Source: an uncultured Saccharospirillaceae bacterium (GTDB lineage: Bacteria; Pseudomonadota; Gammaproteobacteria; Pseudomonadales; Oceanobacteraceae). Taken from it: 42,830 nucleotides of DNA. Within the stretch, counting starts at the first letter, position 1. Each line of letters opens with the position of its first letter. Shown here piece by piece: positions 16,472 to 24,152 of this stretch. The DNA is taken from the NCBI GenBank assembly GCA_947499545.1, contig CANMOZ010000023.1, positions 1 through 42,830 of the forward strand, given 5' to 3'. Both the position numbers and the translations under genes were made by a program. Under the pieces are notes generated by a model that saw only the letters and a program-made list of their open reading frames with translations, searched no databases and had not been told where the DNA came from.

Positions 16472-16864
16472 TTATTTATTGGCGAGATCTACAGAACGCT
16501 GCCATGAGCGTTTGTAGGTGTTATTCACCCACTTGACCCCTTCCCCCACATAAAACAGAGGCCAGGACAACAGAGCGAATAGGTTGAGCGCGATCAAAGC
16601 GCCAGTGAGAGATTCAGACTCATCCGAGGTTTGAGCCCACCAAAGTGCAAAGCCTCTGGCGTTTTCGGTTGATAACCAGCTCATGAGGAAGGTATTTAAA
16701 AAGCTTTCGCGCAGCTCCCTGGGGAAATCAAACAAGCCCACAAAAAAGGTGTTTTTTTGCAGCATGATGGGCAGTTGTTCGCTGTCTCCAGGAAAGCTAA
16801 AGATACCCAATAAAAGCAGGGCTACGACCAATAGAAAATACCAAAGCTGGTGCCACGTCACCAT
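16472..16864 (-). CDS. First gene of the virB operon: two-helix membrane protein of unknown role
   Basis: The 130-residue protein starts at ATG 16862-16864, seven bases after a GGAG motif. It has a hydrophobic helix at the N-terminus (LWYFLLVVALLLLGIFSF) and another near residues 88-106 (LTGALIALNLFALLSWPLFY), with about 70 soluble residues between them that probably face the periplasm. It ends in a basic amphipathic stretch (YKRSWQRSVDLANK). I do not recognise the family. VirB1 usually stands here, but this has no lytic-transglycosylase motif. It is the first gene after the operator at 16958-16971. Confidence 0.55.
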   Translation of the reverse strand: MVTWHQLWYFLLVVALLLLGIFSFPGDSEQLPIMLQKNTFFVGLFDFPRELRESFLNTFLMSWLSTENARGFALWWAQTSDESESLTGALIALNLFALLSWPLFYVGEGVKWVNNTYKRSWQRSVDLANK

Positions 16865-16957
16865 ATGCAATCTCCTTTGCCAGTGACTCCCATGACTGCA
16901 TTCCTATGGGGGTTTTGTGCAGGTTTTCACCTGTAAATTGGACTTGGATATAATACA

Positions 16958-16971
16958 TTAATACGTATTTA
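16958..16971. promoter_or_regulatory. Putative KorA-like operator at the head of the virB operon
   Basis: TTAATACGTATTTA matches the palindrome at 7630-7643 at 13 of 14 bases. On the minus strand it falls between a TTCATG -35-like box and a TATTAT -10-like box 16 bases apart, so binding would occlude the promoter of the virB operon that starts at 16864. Confidence 0.6.
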
Positions 16972-16995
16972 CATGAACGGTTCAAGCTTAAAAAT

Positions 16996-17023
16996 GGCAA
17001 GGAACACCAAGGTTAACCTTGCC
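16996..17023 (-). terminator. Terminator between the coupling-protein operon and the virB operon
   Basis: GGCAAGG (16996-17002) pairs with CCTTGCC (17017-17023). On the minus strand ATTTTTAAG follows. It lies just past the virD4-like stop at 17039 and before the virB promoter. Confidence 0.65.
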
Positions 17024-17038
17024 TATTTTCGCGGGAAA

Positions 17039-18907
17039 TTAAAGGGTTTCCGTCTCGACTTTCGTCGACATTTTTGGCGGCTTGGATTTTTTTGTTTTGG
17101 GTTTTTTATCGCTTGGTAACACTTGCGCCAATAGAGCTGCAGCCTGAGCTTCATCTTCTTCCGTTAATTGGGTTTCAACGGGTGCGACGTCTTGCTCCAC
17201 AACGGCCTCTCCACCTGCATCATTCGTGGTTTGAGCTTGAGAGGTTTCGGGGGTTTGGGACGGCTCGGCATTATTCGCGCTTGGCTGTGCAGGGGTTTGC
17301 GCATCTTCTTCGTGTAGGGCTTCAACGTCAACGGTTTGAGTAAACCGAGTTGCGTTTCTTGCTGCAGCCGCCTGTTCGATTTTTTCCCAAAGCCCAAGCC
17401 CTTCGCCAACGGGTTTTTCTATGACCGGCCAATCCACCGTGCTGGGATTTTTAACTGAGGGTAAATGCGGAAAGCGGACTTTGTAGTAGCGACGGTTTAC
17501 GGTTCCATTGGGGCCGTTTTCAGCGGTGGCGATGTAACACTGACCTTTGGCTAAGGCGCCAAAATCATCCGGGGCCACTCTCGGCACCAACACCCTTTGC
17601 GTACTGGTGCCATCAAAGCTGGAGCCGGTTTTATCAGAAACGGAAACTTTAGCGGTTTCGTATTGGCCAAACATGTTCGAGCAAAACTGACGGGTTTGCA
17701 CGCCCTTCACATTAAAGACAAAAGTAGTCAGCAGAGAGTCGTCTAAGTCGTGGGTCATGCCCACCTCATCGGTTTGCGAAGTCGACTGGAAACTAAAGCT
17801 TGCAGGCATGTTCACTTCGCGCGTTCTGGAAATGATCGTGGCCCAGTTATCGTGCATTAAACCGCCCCAGTCTTCCCAGATGGTCGGGAATAAAGCATGT
17901 GCAGCATCTTGCCCCATCGCTTGGCGGTGGTTGGAAACGACTCGCAGCATTTCGGTGATCGCAATCGACACTTTTCGGGAGAGATCCGAGATTTGCATAT
18001 GGAGATAAATTTTTTCGCCGCGTTCGACTGCTCTCGGGAGATTCAGAGTGGGTTCTGGGTCGCACCAACGATCGGCCATGGGCCCATCAGTAAAAAACTC
18101 AATGCGGGTTTTTAATCCGCCTAAGTTTCTCATTCGATGCTCTGAACAATTCCATTCGTATAGGGCTTCAATGGCTGTGGGGTTTCTATTGAGTTGGGCC
18201 GCTTTTGTTAAAATGTCATTAGCAATATCGGGGTCTGCCATAAAGGCTTTAAGGTCACGAAAGGTTATTTTCTTGTTTTCTTCTTGCGCAACCGAAACCA
18301 ACACCTGAACCATGCGCCTTAAAAATTGCCCCTCCTCGCTCGCATAGAAAGCGGAAGGCCCCGTGGCTTCTGGGTTCAATAAGATTGCACAAGCGGCTTC
18401 TTCCACTTCGTGTGCGGCTTCAAAACCAATTAGATTCAGGGTGTCCGAATAATCCAAAGTCGTTGAAACCAAATAATCCGGCTCAATGCCTGCGCCGATC
18501 ATGATCTGATACAAGGAAATGTTGCCCTTACCGTCGGCCATCAGCCAGCCAAGATCCGGGTGCTTTTGATTCAGAAAATGCAGGTACCCCATCAGCAAGC
18601 TTTTGGTTTTACCTGAGCCTGGGTTGCCATAAACAATAAAGCCCTTATTGAGCATGTCTTCTTCGATGGCTACTTTGGCTTTCATGGGTTTGTCCGGGTT
18701 GGTGAGTTCAATACCGGTATCTATCAGCCACCCATCATCCACCTCATGCAGCCGGGTTTGACGTTTTCGAAAACGCCACACCCAAGCCGCCCAAGCCAGC
18801 CCAGCGATGATGGTCACGACTAAAGCAAATTTAATTAATCCAAAGGCCCAGAGGACGATGGCATCGAGGGTTAACACCAAAACGCTAATCAGCGCTATCC
18901 ATAGCAT
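17039..18907 (-). CDS. virD4: VirD4/TraD-type coupling protein
   Basis: Coupling proteins bring the relaxase-DNA complex to the secretion channel. From the ATG at 18905-18907 (MLWIALISV) the protein is 622 residues; AGGAGC about ten bases upstream supports this start over the longer TTG frame. Two N-terminal membrane helices (IALISVLVLTLDAIVLWA and FALVVTIIAGLAWAAWVW) precede the ATPase domain. The P-loop is GNPGSGKT at residues 94-101. A Walker B-like TIWEDWGGL follows, then the conserved FQSTSQ glutamine motif. The C-terminus is a long Gln/Glu/Ala-rich disordered tail ending in a Lys-rich patch, probably the docking region. It overlaps no downstream gene and is followed by a terminator. Confidence 0.85.
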   Translation of the reverse strand: MLWIALISVLVLTLDAIVLWAFGLIKFALVVTIIAGLAWAAWVWRFRKRQTRLHEVDDGWLIDTGIELTNPDKPMKAKVAIEEDMLNKGFIVYGNPGSGKTKSLLMGYLHFLNQKHPDLGWLMADGKGNISLYQIMIGAGIEPDYLVSTTLDYSDTLNLIGFEAAHEVEEAACAILLNPEATGPSAFYASEEGQFLRRMVQVLVSVAQEENKKITFRDLKAFMADPDIANDILTKAAQLNRNPTAIEALYEWNCSEHRMRNLGGLKTRIEFFTDGPMADRWCDPEPTLNLPRAVERGEKIYLHMQISDLSRKVSIAITEMLRVVSNHRQAMGQDAAHALFPTIWEDWGGLMHDNWATIISRTREVNMPASFSFQSTSQTDEVGMTHDLDDSLLTTFVFNVKGVQTRQFCSNMFGQYETAKVSVSDKTGSSFDGTSTQRVLVPRVAPDDFGALAKGQCYIATAENGPNGTVNRRYYKVRFPHLPSVKNPSTVDWPVIEKPVGEGLGLWEKIEQAAAARNATRFTQTVDVEALHEEDAQTPAQPSANNAEPSQTPETSQAQTTNDAGGEAVVEQDVAPVETQLTEEDEAQAAALLAQVLPSDKKPKTKKSKPPKMSTKVETETL

Positions 18908-18921
18908 GATTTTTTTTGCTC

Positions 18922-19608
18922 CTATCCAATGCCCCAAAAAGGCTCTATAAATTCCAAATCCAAGCGCAACTTATGGCGCTTCGCGTATTCAAAATGTCGA
19001 CGCATCATGACTTCATCGCAGACATAAAGGCGCCAGTCGTGAACAAAATCCCCATAGGTTAAATTGCCGCCTTGGGCCACGCAGTGACGTCTCTCCCAGA
19101 TTCTTTTTAGCCTGGAGGGCGGCATGCCGTAATCGTCTACCACGATTAAAAGGCGCTGACGTGGGCTTTCAGGCGTTGACCAGACTTCAAAAACGTACTC
19201 GCCGATGGCGTTATTAATGAGGTATTTTTTGAGGTAATCCGCCGATAAAATCCGGGCCTGACTGAATTCTTCACGAAGTTGGATCTCAACCTGATTCCGC
19301 AAACAGTATCGTTGCACCGGGGTCAGACTTTTGGGCCAACGGCGTAAGTTGAAGCCGTACATCACGCAGGCTTTATGGGTGAGCCGATAGACATAGGGCT
19401 TTTGCTCCGTCGCGGCATCCACCAACCCCTTAGCAATCAAACGATTGATTCGATCCGACAGCCGCCCCTTGGAAACCGACAAATACCCCAATAGATTTTG
19501 AGTCACACAAAAGCCTTTGCTGCCTAGGATGTCGATGATGTTTTGATCCAACTCCGTCATCACAACTTTGGGTTTTGTGGTCATTCTCCGAGTTTCAACA
19601 ACATCCAT
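18922..19608 (-). CDS. Replication-relaxation (MOB_C-like) protein, first of two tandem paralogues by position
   Basis: The 228-residue protein has an N-terminal winged-helix part (residues 18-80: LDQNIIDILGSKGFCVTQNL then LSDRINRLIAKGLVDAA) and a C-terminal domain with strand LLIVVDDYGMPPSRLKRI, whose acidic pair (Asp158, Asp159) aligns with the ESDAG motif of its neighbour. This is the pattern of the replication-relaxation family, to which MobC-type relaxases of the CloDF13 mobilisation system belong. It starts at the base after the neighbouring gene's stop and reaches within 15 bases of the coupling-protein start. No HUH relaxase is seen anywhere, so this pair is the best relaxase candidate. 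Confidence 0.6.
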   Translation of the reverse strand: MDVVETRRMTTKPKVVMTELDQNIIDILGSKGFCVTQNLLGYLSVSKGRLSDRINRLIAKGLVDAATEQKPYVYRLTHKACVMYGFNLRRWPKSLTPVQRYCLRNQVEIQLREEFSQARILSADYLKKYLINNAIGEYVFEVWSTPESPRQRLLIVVDDYGMPPSRLKRIWERRHCVAQGGNLTYGDFVHDWRLYVCDEVMMRRHFEYAKRHKLRLDLEFIEPFWGIG

Positions 19609-20265
19609 TTAGAACCTCATCACTTCAACATTTTCATCGCGGGGGACTCGGCAATTAGCCTTATTGGGCTGCACCCAGACTTGAGCGTTACCTGCCCAGG
19701 AGGCTTGTTTATGGGCAATTTGACGGCTGTTGTATTGGCCCGCATCCGATTCGAGCAACACCACTTCCCCATCCCGCATAAAATAAGCGTCAGGGGTGAC
19801 GCCTTCGCTATCGCCACGCACGGGCATTAATAACGCGCGCTTTTCTAGATGGGTCATTTCATCGCCCAGCTTAAAACTCTCAGGCCGCCCCAGTGCGAAA
19901 TAGGCTTTGCTAACCAAGAGTTCATGCAAGTCCGAGCGCTTGGAGCCAATGCCCGCCGTACGTCCACCATAGAGTTTTGCAATGCGGTCTGAGGCAAATT
20001 CATAACATTTATCGACTTGCCCTCTTCCCGGCTGTGTTACGGTCCGCTCTTTTAAAAGCCCTAATTCCACGAACTTTTGCAGCCGTTTACGGCAACCGTC
20101 GAGTTTGCCGCCGTAGTGCTGGCTTTGCGCATCTTTCAGTCCCACTAAACGGACCTTTGCTAAGTCCGCCAAAAAATCTTTGTCTCTTTTGGTGAAGCGA
20201 ATATTGGAGGCATCCATTTGCTGGAGATGTTTTTTTAGCGTGACTGTTCGAACGTTTTTCCTCAT
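19609..20265 (-). CDS. Replication-relaxation (MOB_C-like) relaxase candidate
   Basis: The 218-residue protein has a winged-helix N-terminal half (RDKDFLADLAKVRLVGLKDA then RLQKFVELGLLKERTVT) and a nuclease-like C-terminal half: TPDAYF with Asp159, then VVLLESDAG with Glu172 and Asp174, then NSRQIAHK with Arg181 and Lys186. The order PD...ExD...K resembles the restriction-endonuclease-like core described for this family. It fits an enzyme that nicks plasmid DNA at oriT without the tyrosine chemistry of other relaxases. It overlaps the upstream gene by ATGA and is immediately followed by its paralogue, suggesting the two form a heterodimer. Family placement is fairly good, catalysis is inferred. 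Confidence 0.6.
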   Translation of the reverse strand: MRKNVRTVTLKKHLQQMDASNIRFTKRDKDFLADLAKVRLVGLKDAQSQHYGGKLDGCRKRLQKFVELGLLKERTVTQPGRGQVDKCYEFASDRIAKLYGGRTAGIGSKRSDLHELLVSKAYFALGRPESFKLGDEMTHLEKRALLMPVRGDSEGVTPDAYFMRDGEVVLLESDAGQYNSRQIAHKQASWAGNAQVWVQPNKANCRVPRDENVEVMRF

Positions 20266-21083
20266 GGTTCCGGTGTCTCCAGATCCACCAAGGACTGACG
20301 AAACCCTGCCACCTGCTTAATAGGCATAGGGTTTTCGTGAACGATTTTGATGGGGTTACCGTCGTAGAGCTGGTACCAAGACTTGGTGACATTGAGGTTT
20401 TCGTAAAAAGGGGATTCAGCAACGTGGAAGACATTAACCATGGTGCCCCGACATTCAAAGTAACCCTTTGCGTTTTCGTAAAAATGAGGGCCTCTGATCA
20501 AAAACCGATAGGGTTTGTCGGCTTGAAAGTCGGCCAAGGTTAGTTCTTTTAGGGAGGCTGCTCGCTCAACGTGTTGAATGCCTGCAATGATTTCGGGTGT
20601 AGCCGTGAATGAAAGGCGTTGACGCTTATAAAGGTATTCACTGCCGTCGCTTGCCACCTCAATTGAGGCTTGGATCTCGATCAGGAAAAGGGATTTGATG
20701 TTTTTAATGTTGAGGATCTGCCCTGTCAGCATTAGCTTCCCAGGCTTAAGCTCCGTTGCGGGTATGACAGGGTCATCAATCCATAAAAACGAAACCGACA
20801 GTTTTTGGTCTTGAGCACCCTTGGGTGGCTTACTAAAGCCTGCTAATTCGTAAACCGTTAAAAGCCCTGTTTCTTCAAAGTGCTTTTTGGAATGCTCCAA
20901 ACACTCATCACTCAAAAAACCGGGGTCACCATGAAAGTAGACTTTGATTCTTGGCCAATCTTCTAACGGCTTTTTGGTGTCAATGGGGTACGCGGCGGTT
21001 GCGATGCAATGCGATTGTCCTCTCAAGACAGTTTCAAAGAGCAACGGCAATTGCCACCTAGGTAAATTAAGGTCATAAAACAT
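20262..21083 (-). CDS. Unknown protein heading the mobilisation operon, 273 aa
   Basis: I do not recognise this protein. It is soluble, with no signal peptide, and mixed alpha/beta, with sequences such as RIKVYFHGDPGFLSDECLEH, VSFLWIDDPVIPATELKPGK and YRFLIRGPHFYENAKGYFEC. A segment near residues 118-150 (KLMLTGQILNIKNIKSLFLI) looks like a beta-rich, OB-like fold. The start at 21083 has GGAGAG five bases upstream. It is the first gene after an operator palindrome and is translationally coupled by ATGA to the relaxase candidate, so a relaxosome accessory or oriT-binding role is likely from context only. Confidence 0.55.
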   Translation of the reverse strand: MFYDLNLPRWQLPLLFETVLRGQSHCIATAAYPIDTKKPLEDWPRIKVYFHGDPGFLSDECLEHSKKHFEETGLLTVYELAGFSKPPKGAQDQKLSVSFLWIDDPVIPATELKPGKLMLTGQILNIKNIKSLFLIEIQASIEVASDGSEYLYKRQRLSFTATPEIIAGIQHVERAASLKELTLADFQADKPYRFLIRGPHFYENAKGYFECRGTMVNVFHVAESPFYENLNVTKSWYQLYDGNPIKIVHENPMPIKQVAGFRQSLVDLETPEP

Positions 21084-21110
21084 AAGCTCTCCCTAGCCAT
21101 ATGAATCACA

Positions 21111-21124
21111 TTAATATGTATTAA
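21111..21124. promoter_or_regulatory. Putative KorA-like operator at the head of the mobilisation operon
   Basis: TTAATATGTATTAA differs from the palindrome at 7630-7643 by one base. It lies 28 bases upstream of the first gene of the mob/coupling-protein operon. Confidence 0.6.
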
Positions 21125-21184
21125 TCTGATTATTATGTATACAGCAATCCCGGCCAATGATTGGCCAAAACCCTGTATTTAAAG

Positions 21185-21700
21185 CTAAATGGAGAGCAGA
21201 GCGAGCAGTGTAATGAGCGCCCAAAACCCTAGGAACAATTGCAGGAATAAATTCAAAACCGACTGAGTCATTTGGAAACGATGCGAAAAGCCAATAACAG
21301 CTACCATCCCCGTCAACATCAAGGTGCCATTCACAAGCGCTCTTGCCGCAAAATTGACCCCCAGAATGGATGAGCTAAAGACCGCTGACCCCACTAAAGC
21401 CATCATGTTAAACAAGAGACAAATCCCATAATAAATCACTGTGGCAGCCAACACCCACACCAGTACCTTGCGAATAACCGAGGGAATTAACTCAATGCGT
21501 GCACTTATGATGTCAGGGTTAATCGGGCTCATCAGCATTAAAAGCGCATAGAGCGATGCAACGCCCATCCAAACGCCATAGAGAATCCAAAGGTCAGAGC
21601 CTTTTAGTCCATTAAGGGGGCCAAGCACTCCAGCTATCAGCAGCCCTATGACCAACAATACCGACGACGTTTTATTCGTTAAAATCAGTTCTTTGTTCAT
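21185..21700 (-). CDS. Four-helix inner-membrane protein, 171 aa
   Basis: The start at 21700 (MNKELILTNK) is supported by AGAGGGA upstream; an upstream in-frame start at 21736 lacks such a site. Hydrophobic helices occur at about residues 14-32, 38-58, 75-100 and 130-165 (e.g. SSVLLVIGLLIAGVLG, VLVWVLAATVIYYGICLLF and LNLFLQLFLGFWALITLLAL). No family is recognised. It is the last gene before the mobilisation operon and the last of the antirestriction block. An entry-exclusion or immunity role would fit the topology, but is only a guess. Confidence 0.5.
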   Translation of the reverse strand: MNKELILTNKTSSVLLVIGLLIAGVLGPLNGLKGSDLWILYGVWMGVASLYALLMLMSPINPDIISARIELIPSVIRKVLVWVLAATVIYYGICLLFNMMALVGSAVFSSSILGVNFAARALVNGTLMLTGMVAVIGFSHRFQMTQSVLNLFLQLFLGFWALITLLALLSI

Positions 21701-21755
21701 ATATAAATCCCTCTTAGGGCGCAGACCGCGCCCCACTCCTATTGAATAAATGACA

Positions 21756-22208
21756 TTACATCCAGGTAAAAGCGACTGCGAACATCGTTGCTGCTTCGGG
21801 GTGGTTGTTAGCGAACTCTCTTAAATCCAGCTCATCGTCTTGATAACGAGTATCAAAATCACGCCAGAACATTTGCTGCAATGCGTAAAGTGTTGAAACA
21901 ATGCCGACAGCCTCAGCGGTCAACAATACTGATTCTTCTGAATCTGGATAAATCCACTGATAACAACGTTCTGAATCTTGCCCCGGCATCAAAAACACCG
22001 CCCCACCCTCTGCAACCACGGGCACCAAAGCAACCTTATCTGCAATGCCTACGTGGTCTTTCAACAGCTCGCGCACAATCGCAACTAAATCACGATCAAA
22101 GTTGCTTTCTAGGTGTTCGTAAGGGGTTTGGGTTTGTTGATCAACCAATGACGGCGACCAAAGCACCGTCTCTTGACGTTCAAAATCGACCTGGGTTTTT
22201 GCGTTCAT
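21756..22208 (-). CDS. Divergent ArdB/KlcA-like antirestriction protein
   Basis: Residues 60-150 follow the ArdB/KlcA pattern: a VVAEGGAVFLMPG strand pair, then TAEAVGIVSTLYALQQMF, then FANNHPEAATMFAVAF, which match the family's conserved AGIVATL and AxHPEAAxIF segments. ArdB-type proteins relieve type I restriction when a plasmid enters a new cell. The N-terminal segment (residues 1-55) differs from typical KlcA and lacks the LPxYFG motif, so it is a distant member. It overlaps the preceding small gene by ATGA. A second, more typical KlcA is at 23570-24001. Confidence 0.55.
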   Translation of the reverse strand: MNAKTQVDFERQETVLWSPSLVDQQTQTPYEHLESNFDRDLVAIVRELLKDHVGIADKVALVPVVAEGGAVFLMPGQDSERCYQWIYPDSEESVLLTAEAVGIVSTLYALQQMFWRDFDTRYQDDELDLREFANNHPEAATMFAVAFTWM

Positions 22209-22381
22209 GCTGCGCCCCCGATCAAAGCCGAAATAGTGCCCTCTCTCAAAAAGGCTTCAGCGTTGGTCGCATACTGTTTTGCCAGGTCTTTGACGAGATC
22301 ATCGTTAACATGAGTTTTTAGCTGCTGCGCAAGGCTTGCGAGGAATAGGTCTTTTTTGCTTTCATTGAGTATGGGAGACAT
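22205..22381 (-). CDS. Small hypothetical protein, 58 aa, coupled to the ArdB-like gene
   Basis: The frame starts at ATG 22379-22381, with AAGGA about ten bases upstream, and ends in ATGA overlap with the ArdB-like gene. The peptide is helical and charged (LNESKKDLFLASLAQQLKTH then LVKDLAKQYATNAEAFLREG), with no membrane segment. The good ribosome site and the tight coupling argue that it is real. The partner gene suggests an antirestriction or regulatory accessory. Confidence 0.55.
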   Translation of the reverse strand: MSPILNESKKDLFLASLAQQLKTHVNDDLVKDLAKQYATNAEAFLREGTISALIGGAA

Positions 22382-22460
22382 AACCGAGTCCTTTTCAGTT
22401 GTGTTTTCTTGGCGGGGCGGTGCAACGCCCTGCCTTCTAGATGATTACCTCATCCATACA

Positions 22461-22478
22461 ATTAATCCTATGTATTAT
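22461..22478. promoter_or_regulatory. Degenerate operator-like sequence
   Basis: The half-sites ATTAAT and TATGTATTA resemble the KorA-like operator but are spaced two bases wider than in the other four copies. It lies 80 bp upstream of the 58-residue gene. It may be a weak or decayed site. Confidence 0.3.
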
Positions 22479-22524
22479 TTCACCTAGGTTCAAGGTCGGT
22501 ACTTGCCATATTACAGGCACAAAA

Positions 22525-22543
22525 AAAGGGCTTTTCGCCCTTT
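22525..22543 (-). terminator. Terminator of the HTH-like gene
   Basis: AAAGGGC (22525-22531) pairs with GCCCTTT (22537-22543). On the minus strand the stem runs into TTTTTTT. It lies 25 bases past the stop of the gene at 22568. Confidence 0.75.
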
Positions 22544-22567
22544 GGATTCATAGCTGTTAGTTTCTGC

Positions 22568-22957
22568 TCAGCGCTTGGAAAGTTTCTCTATTAAACCAAG
22601 CTCAGGGTGCTCAAGACTCAATGCCAACACCTTCCTGAGTAGTTCGTCATTATCAGATTCAATCGACTTTCTAACGCGATTCGGTTTTAGATTGAGCTTC
22701 GCTGCAAACTTATGCCTTGTCGTTCCTAATTGCTCAAACAGTTCTCGAATACTGGGGCTTTTAGCTTCAAGCTCCAATTGCTCCAGCAAAATAGAAACGA
22801 CGCTTTCACAAGATTCACTCAAAGGTTTCTCGCCGGCTTTAAGCTGCCTGTAAAGCTTAGGTTCAACACCTAAACGACTGGCCATATTAGTGTCTGAATC
22901 ATCCAGATCACGCTGTAACTTTTGAAGGGTTTTGTGGTTTATTATTTGATTAGTCAT
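22568..22957 (-). CDS. Small DNA-binding protein candidate with two HTH-like segments, 129 aa
   Basis: The protein appears to contain two helix-turn-helix-like units. One is around residues 22-45 (NMASRLGVEPKLYRQLKAGE) and a second around 73-95 (FEQLGTTRHKFAAKLNLKPN then RVRKSI). Both have the XRE-like rhythm of a short helix, a Gly turn and a basic recognition helix. No cofactor or catalytic motif is visible. Its place in the leading-region-like block, with its own terminator, suggests a local regulator. The two-unit architecture is read by eye. Confidence 0.45.
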   Translation of the reverse strand: MTNQIINHKTLQKLQRDLDDSDTNMASRLGVEPKLYRQLKAGEKPLSESCESVVSILLEQLELEAKSPSIRELFEQLGTTRHKFAAKLNLKPNRVRKSIESDNDELLRKVLALSLEHPELGLIEKLSKR

Positions 22958-23093
22958 TGGAGTATTTTACCGCTATGACTAACCTTGGCAAGCCCTTCCT
23001 GGGGGCGGGTCAGTTTTAAATTGGCATTGACACTAAGGCATTGCTCTATTGTTTTTGCGCCTGCTCTCGCAGGCTTAGAATTTTGTTGAACGC

Positions 23094-23516
23094 TTAGAGT
23101 GATTGACACCAACCTTGCTTTTTCCCTCCGTCATACGGTCTGGCAAGCCCTTTGGAAAGCAATAGACTTCCAACCGACTGTCCATCTACTTTAACCGATG
23201 CGACAAGCCTAAAGTACTTACCCCGGTCAACATCCAAAAGTTCAATTTCTTTTGCTTCAGCTAACTTTTTCCTCAAAAAGTCACGAGCCTTTTTTGCCAT
23301 GGCTTTTTCTTCTGGGCACTTGCCTCGAATCTCTGGTGTGTCTATTCCGCGAATCCGGATGGGCATGTTCTTTCCAATCACATCCGGGTATCCATCAATA
23401 TCTACTCGCAAAGTATCACCGTCATAAACAGACACAACCCTAGAAACTTTTAATGCATTTGCGCTAATCGGCAGCAAAGTAGCTATGGTCAAAACAAACA
23501 CCAAAACTCTATCCAT
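23094..23516 (-). CDS. Secreted thermonuclease-family (SNase-like) nuclease
   Basis: A signal peptide (VLVFVLTIATLLPISANA) is followed by a staphylococcal-nuclease-like domain: YDGDT at 31-35, IRIRGIDTPEIRG at 53-65, and YFRLVASVKVDGQSV from 101. Residues equivalent to the nuclease active site are present: Arg54, Asp59, Glu62 and Arg103. At 140 residues it has the normal length for plasmid-borne members of this family. It cuts DNA or RNA non-specifically, probably in the periplasm. Such genes recur near the transfer origin of broad-host-range plasmids, where their job is not settled. Confidence 0.85.
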   Translation of the reverse strand: MDRVLVFVLTIATLLPISANALKVSRVVSVYDGDTLRVDIDGYPDVIGKNMPIRIRGIDTPEIRGKCPEEKAMAKKARDFLRKKLAEAKEIELLDVDRGKYFRLVASVKVDGQSVGSLLLSKGLARPYDGGKKQGWCQSL

Positions 23517-23569
23517 ATAAAATTCCCTTTAAGTTTGAGGGACAGGCTGTAAGCCCATCCCTACCCATC

Positions 23570-24001
23570 TCAGTCCAGTATCCGACGAATCTTGCCCTCT
23601 TCAGGCGATGAGTTTATGTACTCATCAAGCACATAAAACACATCCGCAAGTCTTTTATCATTGGTTGATATAGATAAATTACTTAACGCCATCATACTCA
23701 CACAAATTCCGGCGCTGATCGGTGATACCGTTTCCTCGGCGTAATTATATTGGTTTGATAACTTAACTGAGGTGGCAGAAGTTGATGGCACCATAAACAT
23801 TGCCCCACCACTCACTTCATAATAATCCCATAGCCCCCCATAGTAATCTTCATTCAGCATCGAATAAAAATCATACACGCTCGCCTCAAAACGCAACCCC
23901 AGCATAATTCCAAAGTACTTTGGTAGCAGTCTGTTTTTTTGAGTCAATGAAGTGATCTTTGTGGCTTTTGTGATGTTCTGCCTAGCGTCTAAAGCTTCCA
24001 T
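23570..24001 (-). CDS. klcA: KlcA/ArdB-type antirestriction protein
   Basis: The family motifs are visible in order: RLLPKYFGIMLGLRFEASVY, then YYGGLWDYYEVSGGAMFMVP, then a short strand region, then SPISAGICVSMMALSNL. KlcA and ArdB proteins block type I restriction of incoming plasmid DNA without mimicking DNA. The 143 residues match the usual length. AAGGAATG lies directly upstream of the ATG. The gene sits behind a repeated upstream element shared with neighbours at 24524 and 25023. Confidence 0.8.
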   Translation of the reverse strand: MEALDARQNITKATKITSLTQKNRLLPKYFGIMLGLRFEASVYDFYSMLNEDYYGGLWDYYEVSGGAMFMVPSTSATSVKLSNQYNYAEETVSPISAGICVSMMALSNLSISTNDKRLADVFYVLDEYINSSPEEGKIRRILD

Positions 24002-24097
24002 GTTTTCATTCCTTTGTATTGTTTCGAAGGATGCCGACTTGGGCTAGGTAGTGGTGCCCTCATCGACCAAAACAATATAACATCGTTCCGATGTTAT
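24002..24097 (-). promoter_or_regulatory. Repeated upstream element, copy 1 (klcA)
   Basis: On the plus strand this block has GTTTCGAAGG, then after about 20 bases TAGTGGTGCCCT, then a perfect inverted repeat AACATCG/CGATGTT around TTC (near 24077-24093). Related blocks stand in front of the genes starting at 24524 and 25023. It probably contains the klcA promoter and an operator, and might act as a promoter on single-stranded incoming DNA. Confidence 0.5.
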
Positions 24098-24152
24098 TTG
24101 AAGGCCAAAAAAAGGGGCGTATTCGCCATATTCTTCTTATATTTTTATGCGT

